DNA from: Uloborus plumipes
Lineage: Eukaryota; Arthropoda; Arachnida; Araneae; Uloboridae
Assembly (NCBI GenBank): GCA_038373865.1
Contig: JAXGGA010000023.1
Coordinates: 408,930-472,929 of the forward strand
DNA length: 64,000 bases
Direction: 5' to 3'
Made by a program: the position numbers and the translations under genes
Shown: in pieces, positions 23,001 through 37,153 of the stretch
Position numbering within the stretch: position 1 is the stretch's first letter
Layout: every line of letters begins with the position of its first letter
The notes under the pieces: generated by a model
Database searches by the model: none
What the model was told of the DNA's origin: nothing
The model's input: the letters and a program-made list of their open reading frames with translations, nothing else

Positions 23001-26000
23001 ATGCTGATTCCACCCCATACCATCCAACCAGCTCTTCTGTTTTGTGAAATTTCACGAACGAATGCGAGGTTATTTCGAGTGCCTCTGATGTCCCTCCATA
23101 CCAGAGCAAGTCGGTTGTCACTCTCCACACTGAATTGCAACCCCTCTGTAAACAGCACTTGGCTCCAATCATGTTGCTCCCAATTTCGATGCTCAGCAGT
23201 CCGTCTTCCTCGGGCGACTTAGTGGCGTGGGGTCAACGGAATGCGGACCATTGGCCTATTTGCATAGAGCCCTCCCTCATGAAGCCCATTGCGTACTGTT
23301 TGACTGGACACCCTTCATCCTATTGCCAAAAGCAACTGCGTTTGCAGATGCGTAGCATTCTCTATTCTGTTTCAACGGGCTGTTAACCGTATGTACCGGT
23401 CATCAATTGCTGTAAGGGCACGTGGCCGACCTTGCCCTGATCAACATCTAACATTTCATGCTTCTTGGAATCGATTCCACAGCCTTGCAACACTTCTGAC
23501 GACTCCAACATCATCCGCGACATGACGTTGTGTTTACCCGGATTTCAGCATGCCTATAACACGCCATGACGTGGATTCCGGTAAATCACGTTGTTGAGAC
23601 ATTTTCAAGTGACCTTGTCTCCAATAAAAGTGTAAAAAAACTACTGTGCAATCGAATTCCACAGTTGCGGCAATAAAACGGACGCTTTTTCAACATCTCA
23701 ATTTCCGCACTTATCTCCTTTTTCTGATTTTTGGCCTCATTAACTTTAATTTGTTCATAAAATTCTCTTTTACCGTTTCCCGGTAGGTTTTCAATTAAGA
23801 GCGATTCATTTTATGCCACTTATTGATATGTATCTTTGCGTAATTTTGCTAAAATCACGTGCTCCCCTAATTGTTTTGAGCAGTGTAAATAACACAGGCT
23901 ATTAAATACCACAAGCTCCATAAAAAGGCTAAACCCTATACTAACTAAGCAAATTAAGTCACTAAAATGTAAAACACTCTTTCAAATGACTTTATCACAC
24001 CATCAAAAACATTTTTAATTCCATGTAAATCAAAAGTCAAAGCTTGTTGAGTAAAAAAGGCGGCGAAGAAAAAGATATTTTTCTGCATTTGTTGCTGTCT
24101 TGTTCCAGCTAGGCTGGTAATTTGGAGTGTGCTGCTCCAATTTTCCAACTGTACTATGATTTGGTGTGAAGTCCGATTCATTCACAGTACAACACACGAA
24201 GGAAGGACAAGGACAGGAGAGGGAAAATACATCCATGCCCGAGTCGGGATTCGAACGCGGGGCTGGACCACAACATCCGGGTCAGACTTCTCTGATCACT
24301 ATGCCCGGTACTTTTCTGTATGTGCCAGGGTGGAAGGGCAACATATCGCCATGGTCCATTGCTCTCCTTTTTCGAAATCTTTCCAAAAGTTCAGTCAATA
24401 GGTACAATATCTAATCTAAAATGAAATAATAAAACATTTTAATGTTGAACCATATTTATTATTGCTTTTTCTCCAGGGTGCAAGAGCACCTGAAGAAAGC
24501 CCCTTAAGCGCAGAAACAGAACAATTCCTCTCAAAAATGCTTTCGGTTGTGAGAATGGAATTTGACAAGCTTGATGCTTTCTGCAAGACGAATGGGATTC
24601 CCGTGGATGACCCTCCAAAAGAGAGTAGGTTTTCATTCCAGAGTTATAAATTATCGCATGGCATAGTTTTCTGTTTTACGAACGAAGCTTGTCTCTCCAG
24701 TTTCAGATAATGAAGCCCAGCCGAGATACCCAAAGCGTAACGTTCCCAAGATCTCTTACAAGGAGGAAGACATTCCAAGCGATGATGAATTTTTATGTAA
24801 GTCTCAGATTCTATGAAAAACATTTTTTCCACTTCTTCTTTTTGGAAATTTTCAATCATTTTTGTTGAAATGTTATTCATTTTGTGTAGTTTGCCTTTCA
24901 TTTTTAAGTGTTAAATCTACCTCAGGCCCAGAACGACGTAAGTCCAAAAATGGCTATTTTCACTTTGTTACTGCATTGTATGGAGAATCACATTCTGCAT
25001 CGACCCATGAGAACGTTATTCTCTATAAGAAATTCCTTCATTGTTATTTACCAGTATTAAAAGAGCGCGAGTCCCATCCTTTGCATGCATCCGACAACCG
25101 TTTTATCCCTCCATTGAAAAGTTACGAAAATGGACTTACGTTAGTCTGGTTCTGAGGTACAGATTCATAGTTTTAAAAAGTCTGGTATGGACCCCACACT
25201 ACTTCCTTTTACGCGTAAATTTCTTAGTAGTTGCCTTAAGTGTTAAAAAAAGTGCTTGGAGTGAGCAAGGTAACAATTCAAATATTTACTCCCCTAATCT
25301 GCCACGAAACAATGCAAAAAATATTTTACAATGGTTAATTTTCTAAATATTGCTGATTTTAAGATCATTCAGTAAATTTTTCGCAAAATATCGCCAATAG
25401 CGCCAAGTTGAACCCAAATTCAAAAAATAATTTTTTTGCCAAATTTGTCGCCAACTTGGCGATATGTCGTCAAGTTGGCGTCAAAACACTTGGCGACCAA
25501 AAGCTTGGCGACATATCGCCAAGTGGTCGCGCCAATTCATATCACTTGAGTCTGCATTGAAATTAACACTGATTTACCCCAAAAAAGGGGTAAAACACCC
25601 CCTTGGGAACATTCGAATGCAACCACAAGGGGAGGTGCACAACTAGACCATCCTCAGAGCCTACATACCAAGCTAGAAGCTTCTACGGCATATAGTTTTT
25701 GAGTTATGCGACCCACATACATACATACATCCGCACACACGTACATACAGACGTCACGAGAAAACTCGTCGTAATTAACTCGGGGGTGGTTGAAAAGGAT
25801 TTTTCGGCTGCTTATATGTTGGTAGGTACATATGCACGTGCTGACAGGTCGAAAAAACTACTGAACATTCATTCGGGGGTGAGCAGAATCAAAATTTAGA
25901 CTCAAATTTGAGTGATTTTTTTTTCGCGATCACAATACTTCCTTTACTACGCAAAAGGAAGTAAAAAATGGTGAAAGGGGGGGGGGCATGTTTTTGGATC

Positions 26001-29000
26001 AAAACGGCTAATTTTAAAGCTAGTTTATTGGCGAACACATACAAGCAATTCTCTACTATTCAAAACGTTAAACTGAATAAACGTAAAATGTAAGAATGTG
26101 TTAAATAAGTTCCATTTAGTCATTTCTTATCTGTATTAAAAATACTGTAAGTTAGAGCCTTGATTTTCTTTCCAGTTTGCGATTTATGCAACGAGGAGTA
26201 CGAAGGAGCCTGTCCAGTGCACGGCCCGATGTTGCTCGTTTGTGATCAGAAGGTATTTTTCTTTTTCATTGTTTATTCAAACCAGTAGGGTATACCCAAG
26301 GGGAAGGGGGGCGGGTCATAACCCTCCCCATGAAGCAAGAAATTTATGAACACACATGTAAGGGCCTAAAATCGCGTTTTTTGACCTTTTATTTCGAAAA
26401 TTTTCCAATTACACCCCCCATGAAAAATTTCTGGCTACGCTACACCATTGATTCAAGCGTGAGCGATCAAAGTTCTTACCTTTGATGACTCAGGTTCAAT
26501 GTAAAACACAATTTTGTCCTTTTACTAGAAATTTCAGAACCGAAATATAGTTGTGTAAAATAAATTCAAGCTGTTTCAACCTGTTCAGAAATGAATAGTA
26601 CATAAAAAAAAATAATGAAATAAGTACAAAATAGAATAAAGAATAAATAATATTAGACACTTGGATATAACTTACATGTATTTTTTTTTACATTTGAAAA
26701 CTTTCGTTTCTTACTACTACTGTGTTAAAATTCTGACCCATTCAACTGGAGAGAACATGTTAATATTTATCGATTCTTTGATTAAACGTTTCATGTTTTC
26801 ATCGAATCATCACATGTACTCTTTCGTTTTCTACTTTCCAAAATTGTAATGAAGACAGTGTCGTACATAGCACCACTGCAACCCGCAAGGGGGTGGGGCT
26901 CACGAGGTTTGAGGATGTATGGTCCAGGAAAATATAAGTTACACGGGAAAAATATTTTTTATTGTTCAATGTGAGTCGGGGGGCGCACTTACAAATCTTG
27001 CAATTGAAGTATAGACGATTGTTTTATCCTTCTAAGTACGTAATCTGCTTGCAAAATGCGCTTATTTGAACGATGTTTTTTGAATTAAATAATATACTAA
27101 CTACACTGCAGTATATGATTGGATTGGTGTACAAAATGTTGAAATTTAAAAAAAAGAAAAAAATAGGGAAAAGAAATTGATCCATACTTTTCAAGGTAGA
27201 TAACGACGATAATTCGACCTTTTTATTTCTTTCTAATGTTCCTAATTTCTGTAATTTTAAAACTCCACATCTTTAATTTAACTGAAAAACCGCGTTCAAA
27301 ATGTCCAGGTTCCGAAAGGGGTCCCGGGCCGGGCGAAGAAGACCGCTCCGGATTTTCTGTCTGTCGGATATTCCGGCATACGGAAAGCCGGACTTGGCAT
27401 CTGGGCGGAGAAGCACCTCCCGCGGGGCACCGTCTTCGGACCCTACGAAGGGGACGTCATCAGGAAGCACTTGGAAGCCAGGCGGAGCGGATACGCCTGG
27501 GAGGTAGGCGGCTCATCATCTTTTATTTTAAGCTGAAAGGAGCAAGGAGCTGTAATAATCAAACTGTTAGCATAAAGAGCCCCCCACACGCTTCGGAAAA
27601 CCCGAAGGCTTTGGCTTTCCTCGAGGAAAACTTCAAAGGAATTCCTGGAGGGAAACCTCAAAGCTTCTTCACACGCTCCAGAAAATCCAAAGGCCGGCCT
27701 TGAGGATTTCCTCACGTCCCAAGACGCTACGAGAATATACGAAGGCTAGTCTCTGGAGCTAAACCTCCTACCCATCCACACAGTATGATCGGCCTTGAGG
27801 AAGACCTCAGAGGAACTCCTTGAGGAAAACCGCAATAGAGAGGTGTCCGGAGATCCGCCAGGAATATCTCAACAGAATTCACCATACACACATGGAGGAT
27901 TGCCGCGAGGAACTCCTTGGGGTTTTCCGGGCGTGTGTGTGTGTGGGGGGGGGGGCTTAAGAGGATGAATTTTAATGATTCGTGCATCGCAGTGAAAGAC
28001 GAAAAAAGAAATACTGTTGCCGTGCAAACGAGCTTTACTCAATAAACTTGTTTCCAAAACAAACCATGCAAATTTCGTTGCAATTGGTGCCTTATTATGT
28101 CGTTTCAAATTCATGTTTTATTAAGAGTGAGGTTTTAAATTGATTCACATTTCAGAACATTTTTCTTCATTTTTTTCGTTTGAGTTTAAGTTTTTCATTT
28201 TTACATTAGAAATATTTCTCAGATAAATCAAACACTTATATGTTCTGAGAACAATGCTCTTAAAACGTATCACATAATCTAAGATATTATGTAGTGATAT
28301 CACATCTTGCCCTCATGTAGGGAAGGTTGATATACTTAATTAATGGTTTCATCAAAAAAGAAATAATTGAAAAAAGGCTAAGTTATGAAAGTATTTGAAA
28401 TGCAAAAAATGAAAGTATTTTTAAATGAAAACAAAATGAATAAATCAAATAATATTAAAGTACTGAAAAATTTCTCAACTTGCTCCTCCTTCTACGCTTT
28501 TATTGTGATTTTAACTGAGTGGCAATTAATTTGATCCTTTCTGCTCGCGATTAGAGATAGATTTTGAGGCTTTTGTAACAGAGCGTAAAGGTTTTTGTCT
28601 AATGCTGAAACTTTTACATAGATTGGAACCAAAATCCTGACCTATTGCTTCATCATTGTAAAAATGGCCATGCTTTCAAACAGTCGTAACTAGTCCTTGT
28701 AAAAGCTCATTATATCCTTGAAAAGTTCTTCAAAAAAAAAAAAAAAACTCTAATTTTTGTACGAACCGTACAATAAACATAGTACGTGAACGTGGATGCA
28801 TTACCTAGAATAGTGCAACCCTTTATGTCCCAAATTAATTTAACAATGAATTTTTATGTATTTTTTTGGTTTTTTACTTCCTTTTACGTAGTAAAGGAAG
28901 TATTGTGATCGCGAAAAAAAAAATCACTCAAATTTGAGTCTAACTTTTGATTTTGCTCACCCCCAAATGAATGTTTCGTAGTTTTTTCGACCTGTCAGCA

Positions 29001-32000
29001 CGTGCATATGTACCTACCAACATATAAGCAGCCGAAAAATCCTTTTCAACCACCCCTGAGTTAATTACGACGAGTTTTCTCGTGACGTCTGTATGTACGT
29101 GTGTGCGTATGTATGTATGTGGGTCGCATAACTCAAAAACTATATGCCGTAGAAGCTTCTAGCTTGGTATGTAGGCTCTGAGGATGGTCTAGTTGTGCAC
29201 CTCCCCTTATGGTTGCATTTGAATGTTCCCAAGGGGGTGTTTGACCCCTTTTTTGGGGTAAATCAGTGTTAATTTCAATGCAGACTCAAGTGATATGAAT
29301 TGGCACGACCACTTGGCGCTATATCGCCAAGCTCTTGGTCGCCAAGTGTTTGACGCCAACTTGGCGATATATCGCCAAGTTAGCGACAAATTTGGCGAAA
29401 AAAATATTTTTTGAATTTGGGTTCAATTTGGCGCTATTGGCGATATTTCGCGAAAAATCCACTGAATGATGTTAAAATCGGCGATATTTAGAAAATGAAT
29501 CATTGTAAAACATTTGTTTTGCATTGTTTCGTGGCAAACTATGGGTGCAAATGTTCGAATTGCTATCTTGCTCACTCCTAGCACTATTTTAACACTAAGG
29601 CACAGGGTGTCAATGATTTAAATCAATTGATTTAAATCAGTGATTTAAATCGCGATTTAAATCAATTGATTTTTTTAAAAAAATCATTGATTTAAATTAC
29701 TTTTTATTTTAATCCTTAAAAAATTCTCTTGGACAATCCCAATTTCATTATTTTTACCATTTTATTTTAGAGCTTTGATTTCCATCTAATAAATGAAAGA
29801 GTAATCCTACTCATCCCTCTCCACAGATGGTGGAAGGTTGCAGTCCAAATAATATGTATGCACAAATAGTGCTATTTGTTGTCTAATATGTGAAATAAAG
29901 AAAATACATGCAGGTGCAGGGCAGGTGCTGCAAAGAGTGAATTGAGGGGGGAGGGACATGATAGAATGTGTGTGATATACTTTCAGTGAAAAGAAAAAAC
30001 AAAAACAACCAAACAGAAGATGAATTTTCTATGCCATGCATTAGCAACTATGTGGGGGGGGGGCAGTCTTTATTAGTGGCTGAAATGGAATATGATTCCA
30101 TCTTTACAAAACAAAAGCAAAATTAAGAGGGGGGGCTGAATGAGTGAGGATTGGTTGTGGTTGAGCTTCCTGCCCCATTTGATTTTTATCCTAGCTAGTA
30201 GACAGGATTATTTTCAGATTGGCTACTAACACTTTTTTCTGGGTTCCTTACTGGTGAAGCTTTACTTCAAAGGTGTTTTTGTATTTTCAAAAACTTAAAG
30301 GTAAGTTGTTCATGAATAAAAATGAATTAATAACTGAAGTTTCTAATTTTTTTTAAAAAAAATAAAAAAAATCCGATTTAAATCAAAAAAATCTGATTTA
30401 AATCAAAATAATCCGATTTTTTTTATGTTTTCAAAAAAATCATTGATTTTTTTACACCCTGCTAAGGCATCTACAAAGAAATTTGCACGTAAAAGGAAGT
30501 AGTGTGGGACCCATACCAGATTTTTTTGAGTTGCAAATACATCAAAAAACATTTTTACCGCGCATAAAAATTTTGAAATTTTTGTCTAAGGCTCCCTACG
30601 CCTTGCTGCCCCCAAGAAAACTGTTTCCAATCGCAAGTACCACCTGTCGGCCTCTCAGCGACTTACAAGGAGTGGTACTCAAAAGCTTCTGCATGATTTC
30701 AGCCATTAAGGATTCATAATACTAAATTAATATAAGCGGGACTTCTGAGTAACGTCGGGCATAAAGGGTTAACGTTTCTTCTGCCGTTACTTTGATTAAT
30801 AAATATTTGTTAATAGCCCGGTCAAAATAGACATTCGTGTTCGGAAAAATTCGCGTAGAGCTGAAAATTGGTACAGACCTTAAGAACATCATTATAAGTG
30901 AAATCCCAAAAGTCCTGATGAATCCCGGTGGAGCTAAAAATTTTATTCAAGGTCAAAGGTCAAAATTGAATTTTTTTTCAAAAAATTTAAAAAAAATCGT
31001 ACGGTGCTAAAAATTGGTACAGACCTTAAATACATCATTATAAATGATATATAAAAAATTTAAATCGATCCCATTTGAACTAAGCATTTTATGGAAGGTC
31101 AAAGGTCAAAATAAACAAAAAAAAAAAAATTTTAAAACCAAAAAAATTCACAGAGAGCTAAAAATTGGCACAGACCTAAAATACATCATTATAAACGAAA
31201 TATCAAAAATCCCTATCGATCCCACTTAATCTAAACATTTTATGCAAGGTCAAAGGTCAAAAAATTCTTTTTGTTTGCACAAACGTTAAGTGTTATCATA
31301 AAAAAGTGCATATAAAGTTTGTAAGTTATACAATACGTTCAAAAGAAGTATTTATATCAAGTTCAACTCTGTCGGGTCCAGATTATGTGAAATTAGCAAC
31401 ATTAATATTACATCCCCCCGCCCCCCCCCCCCTTAATGGATAAGATGCCTCTGTAAAGCAAGTGCAAAATATTTTTTTTTAAGTATACTATACATTATTT
31501 CCCCTCTTTTTAGAATATATTTTTCATTCAAAATAACTTTAAATGCATGCACATTATTTATTTAGGATAAATAATGAGAAAAGATTCTTACTTATTTCAG
31601 TAAAAGAAACACGTCTTTTAAGATGTTAATATAACTTTTCCTCTCAGGCAAACATCACCAATTAGTTGACAGTAAGATTTTAGAATTCGTGCAGCCATTT
31701 AAAGATGATTCTTGCACTCATTTAAAAGTCTCTTATATGCTTCACATGACCAAAAAGGCAAAAACAAAAAAGGACTGTTGTGGTATTTTGAAATCAAAAT
31801 ATCGCGATTTAAAGTAGGAGTCCTATATGAGGTGCAGAATGACGACAGAATGAATGACACAAATATTATCAAACAGATTTCTATTGATCTTTTAAACATG
31901 TGTTTTGATAAAACTTCGAACTCTTGATTATCATACAGTTTACTATTTTTTTTAAATGCGTTTTAATTATCCTTCCAGCTCTTGAATAGTAATATGATCT

Positions 32001-35000
32001 TCTATTTCTTCTTCCTCTTCTTGATCTTTAACTTAAAGATGGCTCGAAGGAAAAAATGGGATCATTTACATCTTCTTCACCAATATCATCGTCATCAGCA
32101 TCGATTGCATTTGATTCCACATTGGAGCACGACTGGCCTAGGCAATTACTGCAAATTTTTGAGCAAAACAATCCGACTCGTCTGCAGCCACAATTATGAC
32201 TGCATCCCTTCTTGCAATTGCAAAAAATAGTATGGAGAAGTTTTTCTGGAGCGGGTGTCTAAATTCTCTCCAAAACGTTATCTTTCAGGACTCATCCCCA
32301 GTTTTCAGGGTCTAGCTTGTTGCCTAGCCATATTTGTACTTGGTAGTACACACGATATAAATGTTGATATGCAGCAGCAGATGTTGGAGGAAAACAGGAT
32401 AATTTAACAGGTTTATTGTTACGTGTATTTTTCACGAAACAAGAATACCTGTACTTGTCAAGGGAATCGACTATTTTGGAGCTTCATACATAGCAAGAAT
32501 AGAGCGAATTCCATTTGTGAGAATGATATCGGGAGAACAGCTGATATTTTTGAAAACTTCAGTGCAGTGAATTAAATCCTGATTTTTTTCAAATAATTTA
32601 AATATTTTCGTTTTGCCTCGCTTGTAAAACGCTGGCGTAGTATCACATCCAGTTACTGCATGTAAAAATAAGATATGATCTTGACACTTTGGATATGAAG
32701 TTAAACTTTGTGATGAGTACAGCTTTGCTCCTTTTCCAGTTGTACCAGGTTTAAAAAGTAAAAAATTCTGTCAGTAGGAATTCTTGCAGTCAGTATTATT
32801 AGCAAGTCGACATCTTCACCAACAATAATATTGGTATTTGTGTTGAAATTTTCCAAAGCTGTTTCAATTATTAGAACATCAGCGTCATTATTGGCTTGCT
32901 TCACAGAAATACGAGCAGCTTTTAATTTTTTTGAAAGCATTGAAATAAATTGAGACTTGTTATGTGTGTTGGCAAGAAATTGCTGCTGGTTTGTTGGAGA
33001 AGTCATAAATATGTTAAAAAGAACATCAGAAGATGGAAATATTTTACTTATCCAACGACGTTGCTCTGAAACTTTGATATTCTTAGTATGATCAGAATAT
33101 CCATCGAATACTACAAAAACGTTGTTACCAAAATGTCTATGAGCATAATTAACGTACTTCTCAAAAATTGCATCGAAATTTCATCTCGATCTCATACAAC
33201 GCGATGTAAAGATATCCACCATCGATGATGTAAGTAGTATCTTCTTTATCGATTTCAACATGTACACATTGAAAGCAATCATAAATGGCTGATTTTTGTG
33301 TTTTATGCATTCCAATTGCATCAAAGAGTGATAATGGATAAGGAGCCAATTCATACTTGAAAAATGTTTCAAGCTCATCGTTCAAATACTTAGAAATACA
33401 CATTCGTTGAAACAGTAATACAGGATCTATCGGTACCTTTTCATCGTGAATTTTTATAGAGCTACTGACGGTTAAAAGAGGGAGAAATTTATCAACACGT
33501 TTCAATTTAATATTGTTGAAGGAAAACGCCTCCACTCACCCCCGAATGTAACTTGACACTCTCATAGAGGGGGGAGGATGAATCATAGGAGGGGAAAGGC
33601 GTAGCGGTCAAGTTGGGAAAAGTGTTTCTCGAGGTCACTTGAAAACTGCGATGTCTCTTGAATGTTATTTTGTATGGGGAGGTGGAGGAAGGGGGGCGGG
33701 GGGAGGAGGCAAATTCAGATTTTTTTTTTTTAATCCCAAGCGTGGATCCGTCTCTGAATCCACGCTTGTTTGTACATAATTGTATACTTTACAAACTTTG
33801 CATCCTCCATTTTTAAGACACTTACCATTCAAGAGATATTTTAAAAATTTATTTTTGAGCTTTAACCTTAAATAAAACGTTTAGCTTCACTTGGAATCCG
33901 TTAGAATCTTTTTATATAATGATGTCCTTATTTATTTGCATGTTAATTTTACCGTAAAAGTGCAATACGTGGACACTAATAAGGGGGGATTGGGTGGTTT
34001 TTTTCGAAATTTGAGTCACCGAACTGCAATTTTAGGCTTTATTTTATCACTTTGGGGGGTGGGGGGTTGATCCCACGACCCACCCACTGAATATCCATTT
34101 GTTTGTGCATAATTATATAATTTTCAAACTTTGTCACCCCTATTTTTACAATAACACTTACCGTTTAAGAGATATTAAGGAAAAATCAATTTTGACATTT
34201 GACCTTGAATAAAATTTTTAGTTCCACCAGGATCCATGGGGACTTTTGACACTTCACTTTTGATGATGTCTTTAGCAATACTTATGTTAATTGCATTGTC
34301 AAAGTACCAAGTTTGAGTAAAAATAAGGAATCTGAGGGGAAGTTTTCGAAATTTATCTCCCCAAATGCCGTTTTTATCTATTTTTGGTAGCTTTAGGGGG
34401 AGGATATGACCCCCATGACCCATATTCGGAATTCCTACTTGTTTGTACACAATTGTATACTTTTCAAACTTTGTAACCTCTATTTTTTTCGCTTCCAATT
34501 ACCGTTTAAGAGATATATATGAAAAATCGATTTTTTGACCTTTGACCTTGAATAAAATTTATAACTCCACCGGGATTCATCAGGACTTTTGAGATTTCAC
34601 TTATAATGATGTCCTCAAGGTCTGTACCAATTTTCAGCTCTATGCGAATTTTTCCGAACTTTCGCGTTTTTTTCGTCTATTTTGACCGGGCTATAAGGGT
34701 CATCCATGTGAAACGGAAAATCCGAAGAGTTCCTCGAGAACCCAGGCCTTGAGAAAATAATCAATGTGTATGGCGAATTCTGATGAGGTATTCATGTGGA
34801 TCTCCGGACCCTCCTCTCTTGAGGATTCCCCAAAGGAATTCCTTTGAGGTTTACCTCAAGGAAAACCTTCGGACTTTCCGGAGCTTGTGGAGGGCCCTTT
34901 TCAAGATATAATTGAGTTTGAAATTTCGCGAAGTGTTTTTTTCTTCTTACATTTTGTTCTCTTCATGGCGCTGTTTTTTTATTTAATTTTTAATTTCACG

Positions 35001-37060
35001 TTAAAACAATGCTAGCTGTCGTTTCAGATTCGCAAAGGCGGTCGTGCCGATCATTACATTGAAGGAGCAGATGAGCGGTCCTCGAACTGGCTTCGATACG
35101 TCAACTGCGCCACTGCGGAGGAGAAGCAGAACCTGGTCTCCTTCCAGTTCCGCAAAGCTGTGTACTACAGGACGTACAAGCCCGTCCTGGAGTTCACGGA
35201 GCTTTTCGTCTGGTACGGAGATGCCTATGGGAGAGAGCTCGGTGTGCAGATCAAGAGGAAGATTACGCTGTCGGAGGAAGTCAGACCAAGTAAGGGTCGC
35301 CAAGCGCTCTAATAAATCGGTCATTTTCATGCAAATTGGCGAAGTTTACCTTAGTATCTTCTCACTAAAAACGTAATTGAAATAAAACTCATTGCTGAAA
35401 AGAATCAGCTACAGTGTGGTCATTGATAAGGTGAAAAGGTGAATGTCCGGCTTACAAGCAGAAACAGACGGATTTATTAGTTTTTCAGGGATCCAGTTTG
35501 CTGTTGGAGATACGTGTTCGCCTCCAAGTCAGGATTTGATAACCTTTTTTAGGAAGAGTGGCACTTTCTAGAGAAAGCTCTGCTTTCCACTTTCAATTTC
35601 TTCTACAAACTGAAAAATATTTTTAAATTTACCCCAGAAAGGTGTAAAAGGCCCACTTGGGAGTATTCGAATCCAAACACAAGGCCAAACGAGAATTTTC
35701 TACGGCATAACGTTTTCGATTGATGTGAGATACATACATACATACTACATACATACATACATACGCACATACAGACGTCACGAGAAACTCGTCGTAATTA
35801 ACTCGGGGGTGATCGAAATGGATGTTGCAGCTGCTGATATGTGCATTGCATAGGGCATAGGAACATATGCACGTGCTGATGGGTCGAAAACTATTCAACA
35901 TTCATTTGGGCGTGAGAAAAATAGAAATTTAGGTCAAAATTTGAGTGAAATTTCTTTTGCGATCACAAAATACTTCCTTTACTACGTAAAAGGAAGTAAA
36001 AAGTAAGATAGCATCTTCCTCCGGGGTCTCCCTTGACTGCGTTGTTGAAGAGTAGATATTTGTGCATGCTCGTACTTTATAATTGCCAGAGCTCTTTGTT
36101 CCATTAGAGAAATTGCGAATTTTCCCTCTCAAAACATTAAGTTCGGGCAGAAGCCAAACTATTTAGCAGCCGAAATTGAATATAATTCCAGGCGAATTAA
36201 TTTATTTAAGAACAGTGGAGAAAAATATAAACTATTGAACAAGTCGTTTCCAATTTTTACTTCCTTTCACGTAGTAAAGGAAGTATTGTGATCGCGGAAA
36301 AAAATTCACTCAAATTTCGGCTTAAATTTTTGTTTTTCTCACCCCCGAATAAGTTTTGAGTCGTTTCTTCGGCCCGTCAGCACGTGAATATGTATGTGCC
36401 TATGAACATCTGTCAGTCGAAACAGTCGAAACATCCTTTTCGACTATCCCCGAGTCAATTACGTCGAGTATTCCTGTGATGTCTGTATGTAAGCATGTAT
36501 ATGCGTATGTACGTACGGTATAACGTACGCATAAATCGAAAACGGTATGCCGTAGAACATTCTCGTTCGGCATGTAGGCTATGAAGGGGGGTGTCTTAGT
36601 TGTGCACCTCTCCCTGTGGTTGCGTTCGAATGTTCCCAAGGGGGTCTTTTACCCCTTTTTGGGGGTAAATCTGTCTATTTATATGCAGACTCAAGCAATG
36701 TTATATTTTGGCGACCAGTTGGCGATATATTGTCTAGCTTTTAGTCGCCATTTGCCGCCAACTTGGTAAGATGTCGCCAATTTGGCGACAAAAATCAAAT
36801 AATGTTATAATTTAGCGAAAAAACATGATTTTTCAAATTTGGGTTTAATTTCGCGCTATTGCCGATAATTTACGAATAATACACTGAATGATGTTAAAAT
36901 TGGCGATATTTAGAAGATAAATCATTGCAAAACTTTTTTGCATTGATTTGCGACAAACTAGAGATGCACATGTTTGAATTGTTATGTTGCTCACTGAAAG
37001 GCACTTTTTTAACACTAAAAGGATATATTATCTATCTAATATCTTTAAACGAGCAATTCT

Positions 37061-37153
<93 letters not shown>

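Larger units (their letters stand above)
21891..24476 (+). other. intron 4
   Basis: Holds an AAT/ATT microsatellite at about 21949-21987, the Tc1-like element and a tRNA-derived SINE. Confidence 0.8.
27504..35027 (+). other. intron 8, splitting the PR/SET domain
   Basis: 7.5 kb made largely of mobile DNA: MITE D copies at 27580-27955 and 34697-34897, a family A copy with an internal hAT MITE (28876-30520), and the 3.88-kb long-TIR element (30814-34693). Confidence 0.85.

Noticed and set aside
22655..23386. Plus-strand frames over the Tc1-like element
   Set aside because: Antisense to recognisable transposase remains.
24230..24312. Functional tRNA gene on the minus strand
   Set aside because: A and B boxes are present but the acceptor and other stems do not pair; a SINE head fits better.
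35001..35330. 109-codon minus-strand frame over SET exon 9
   Set aside because: Antisense shadow of a conserved exon.
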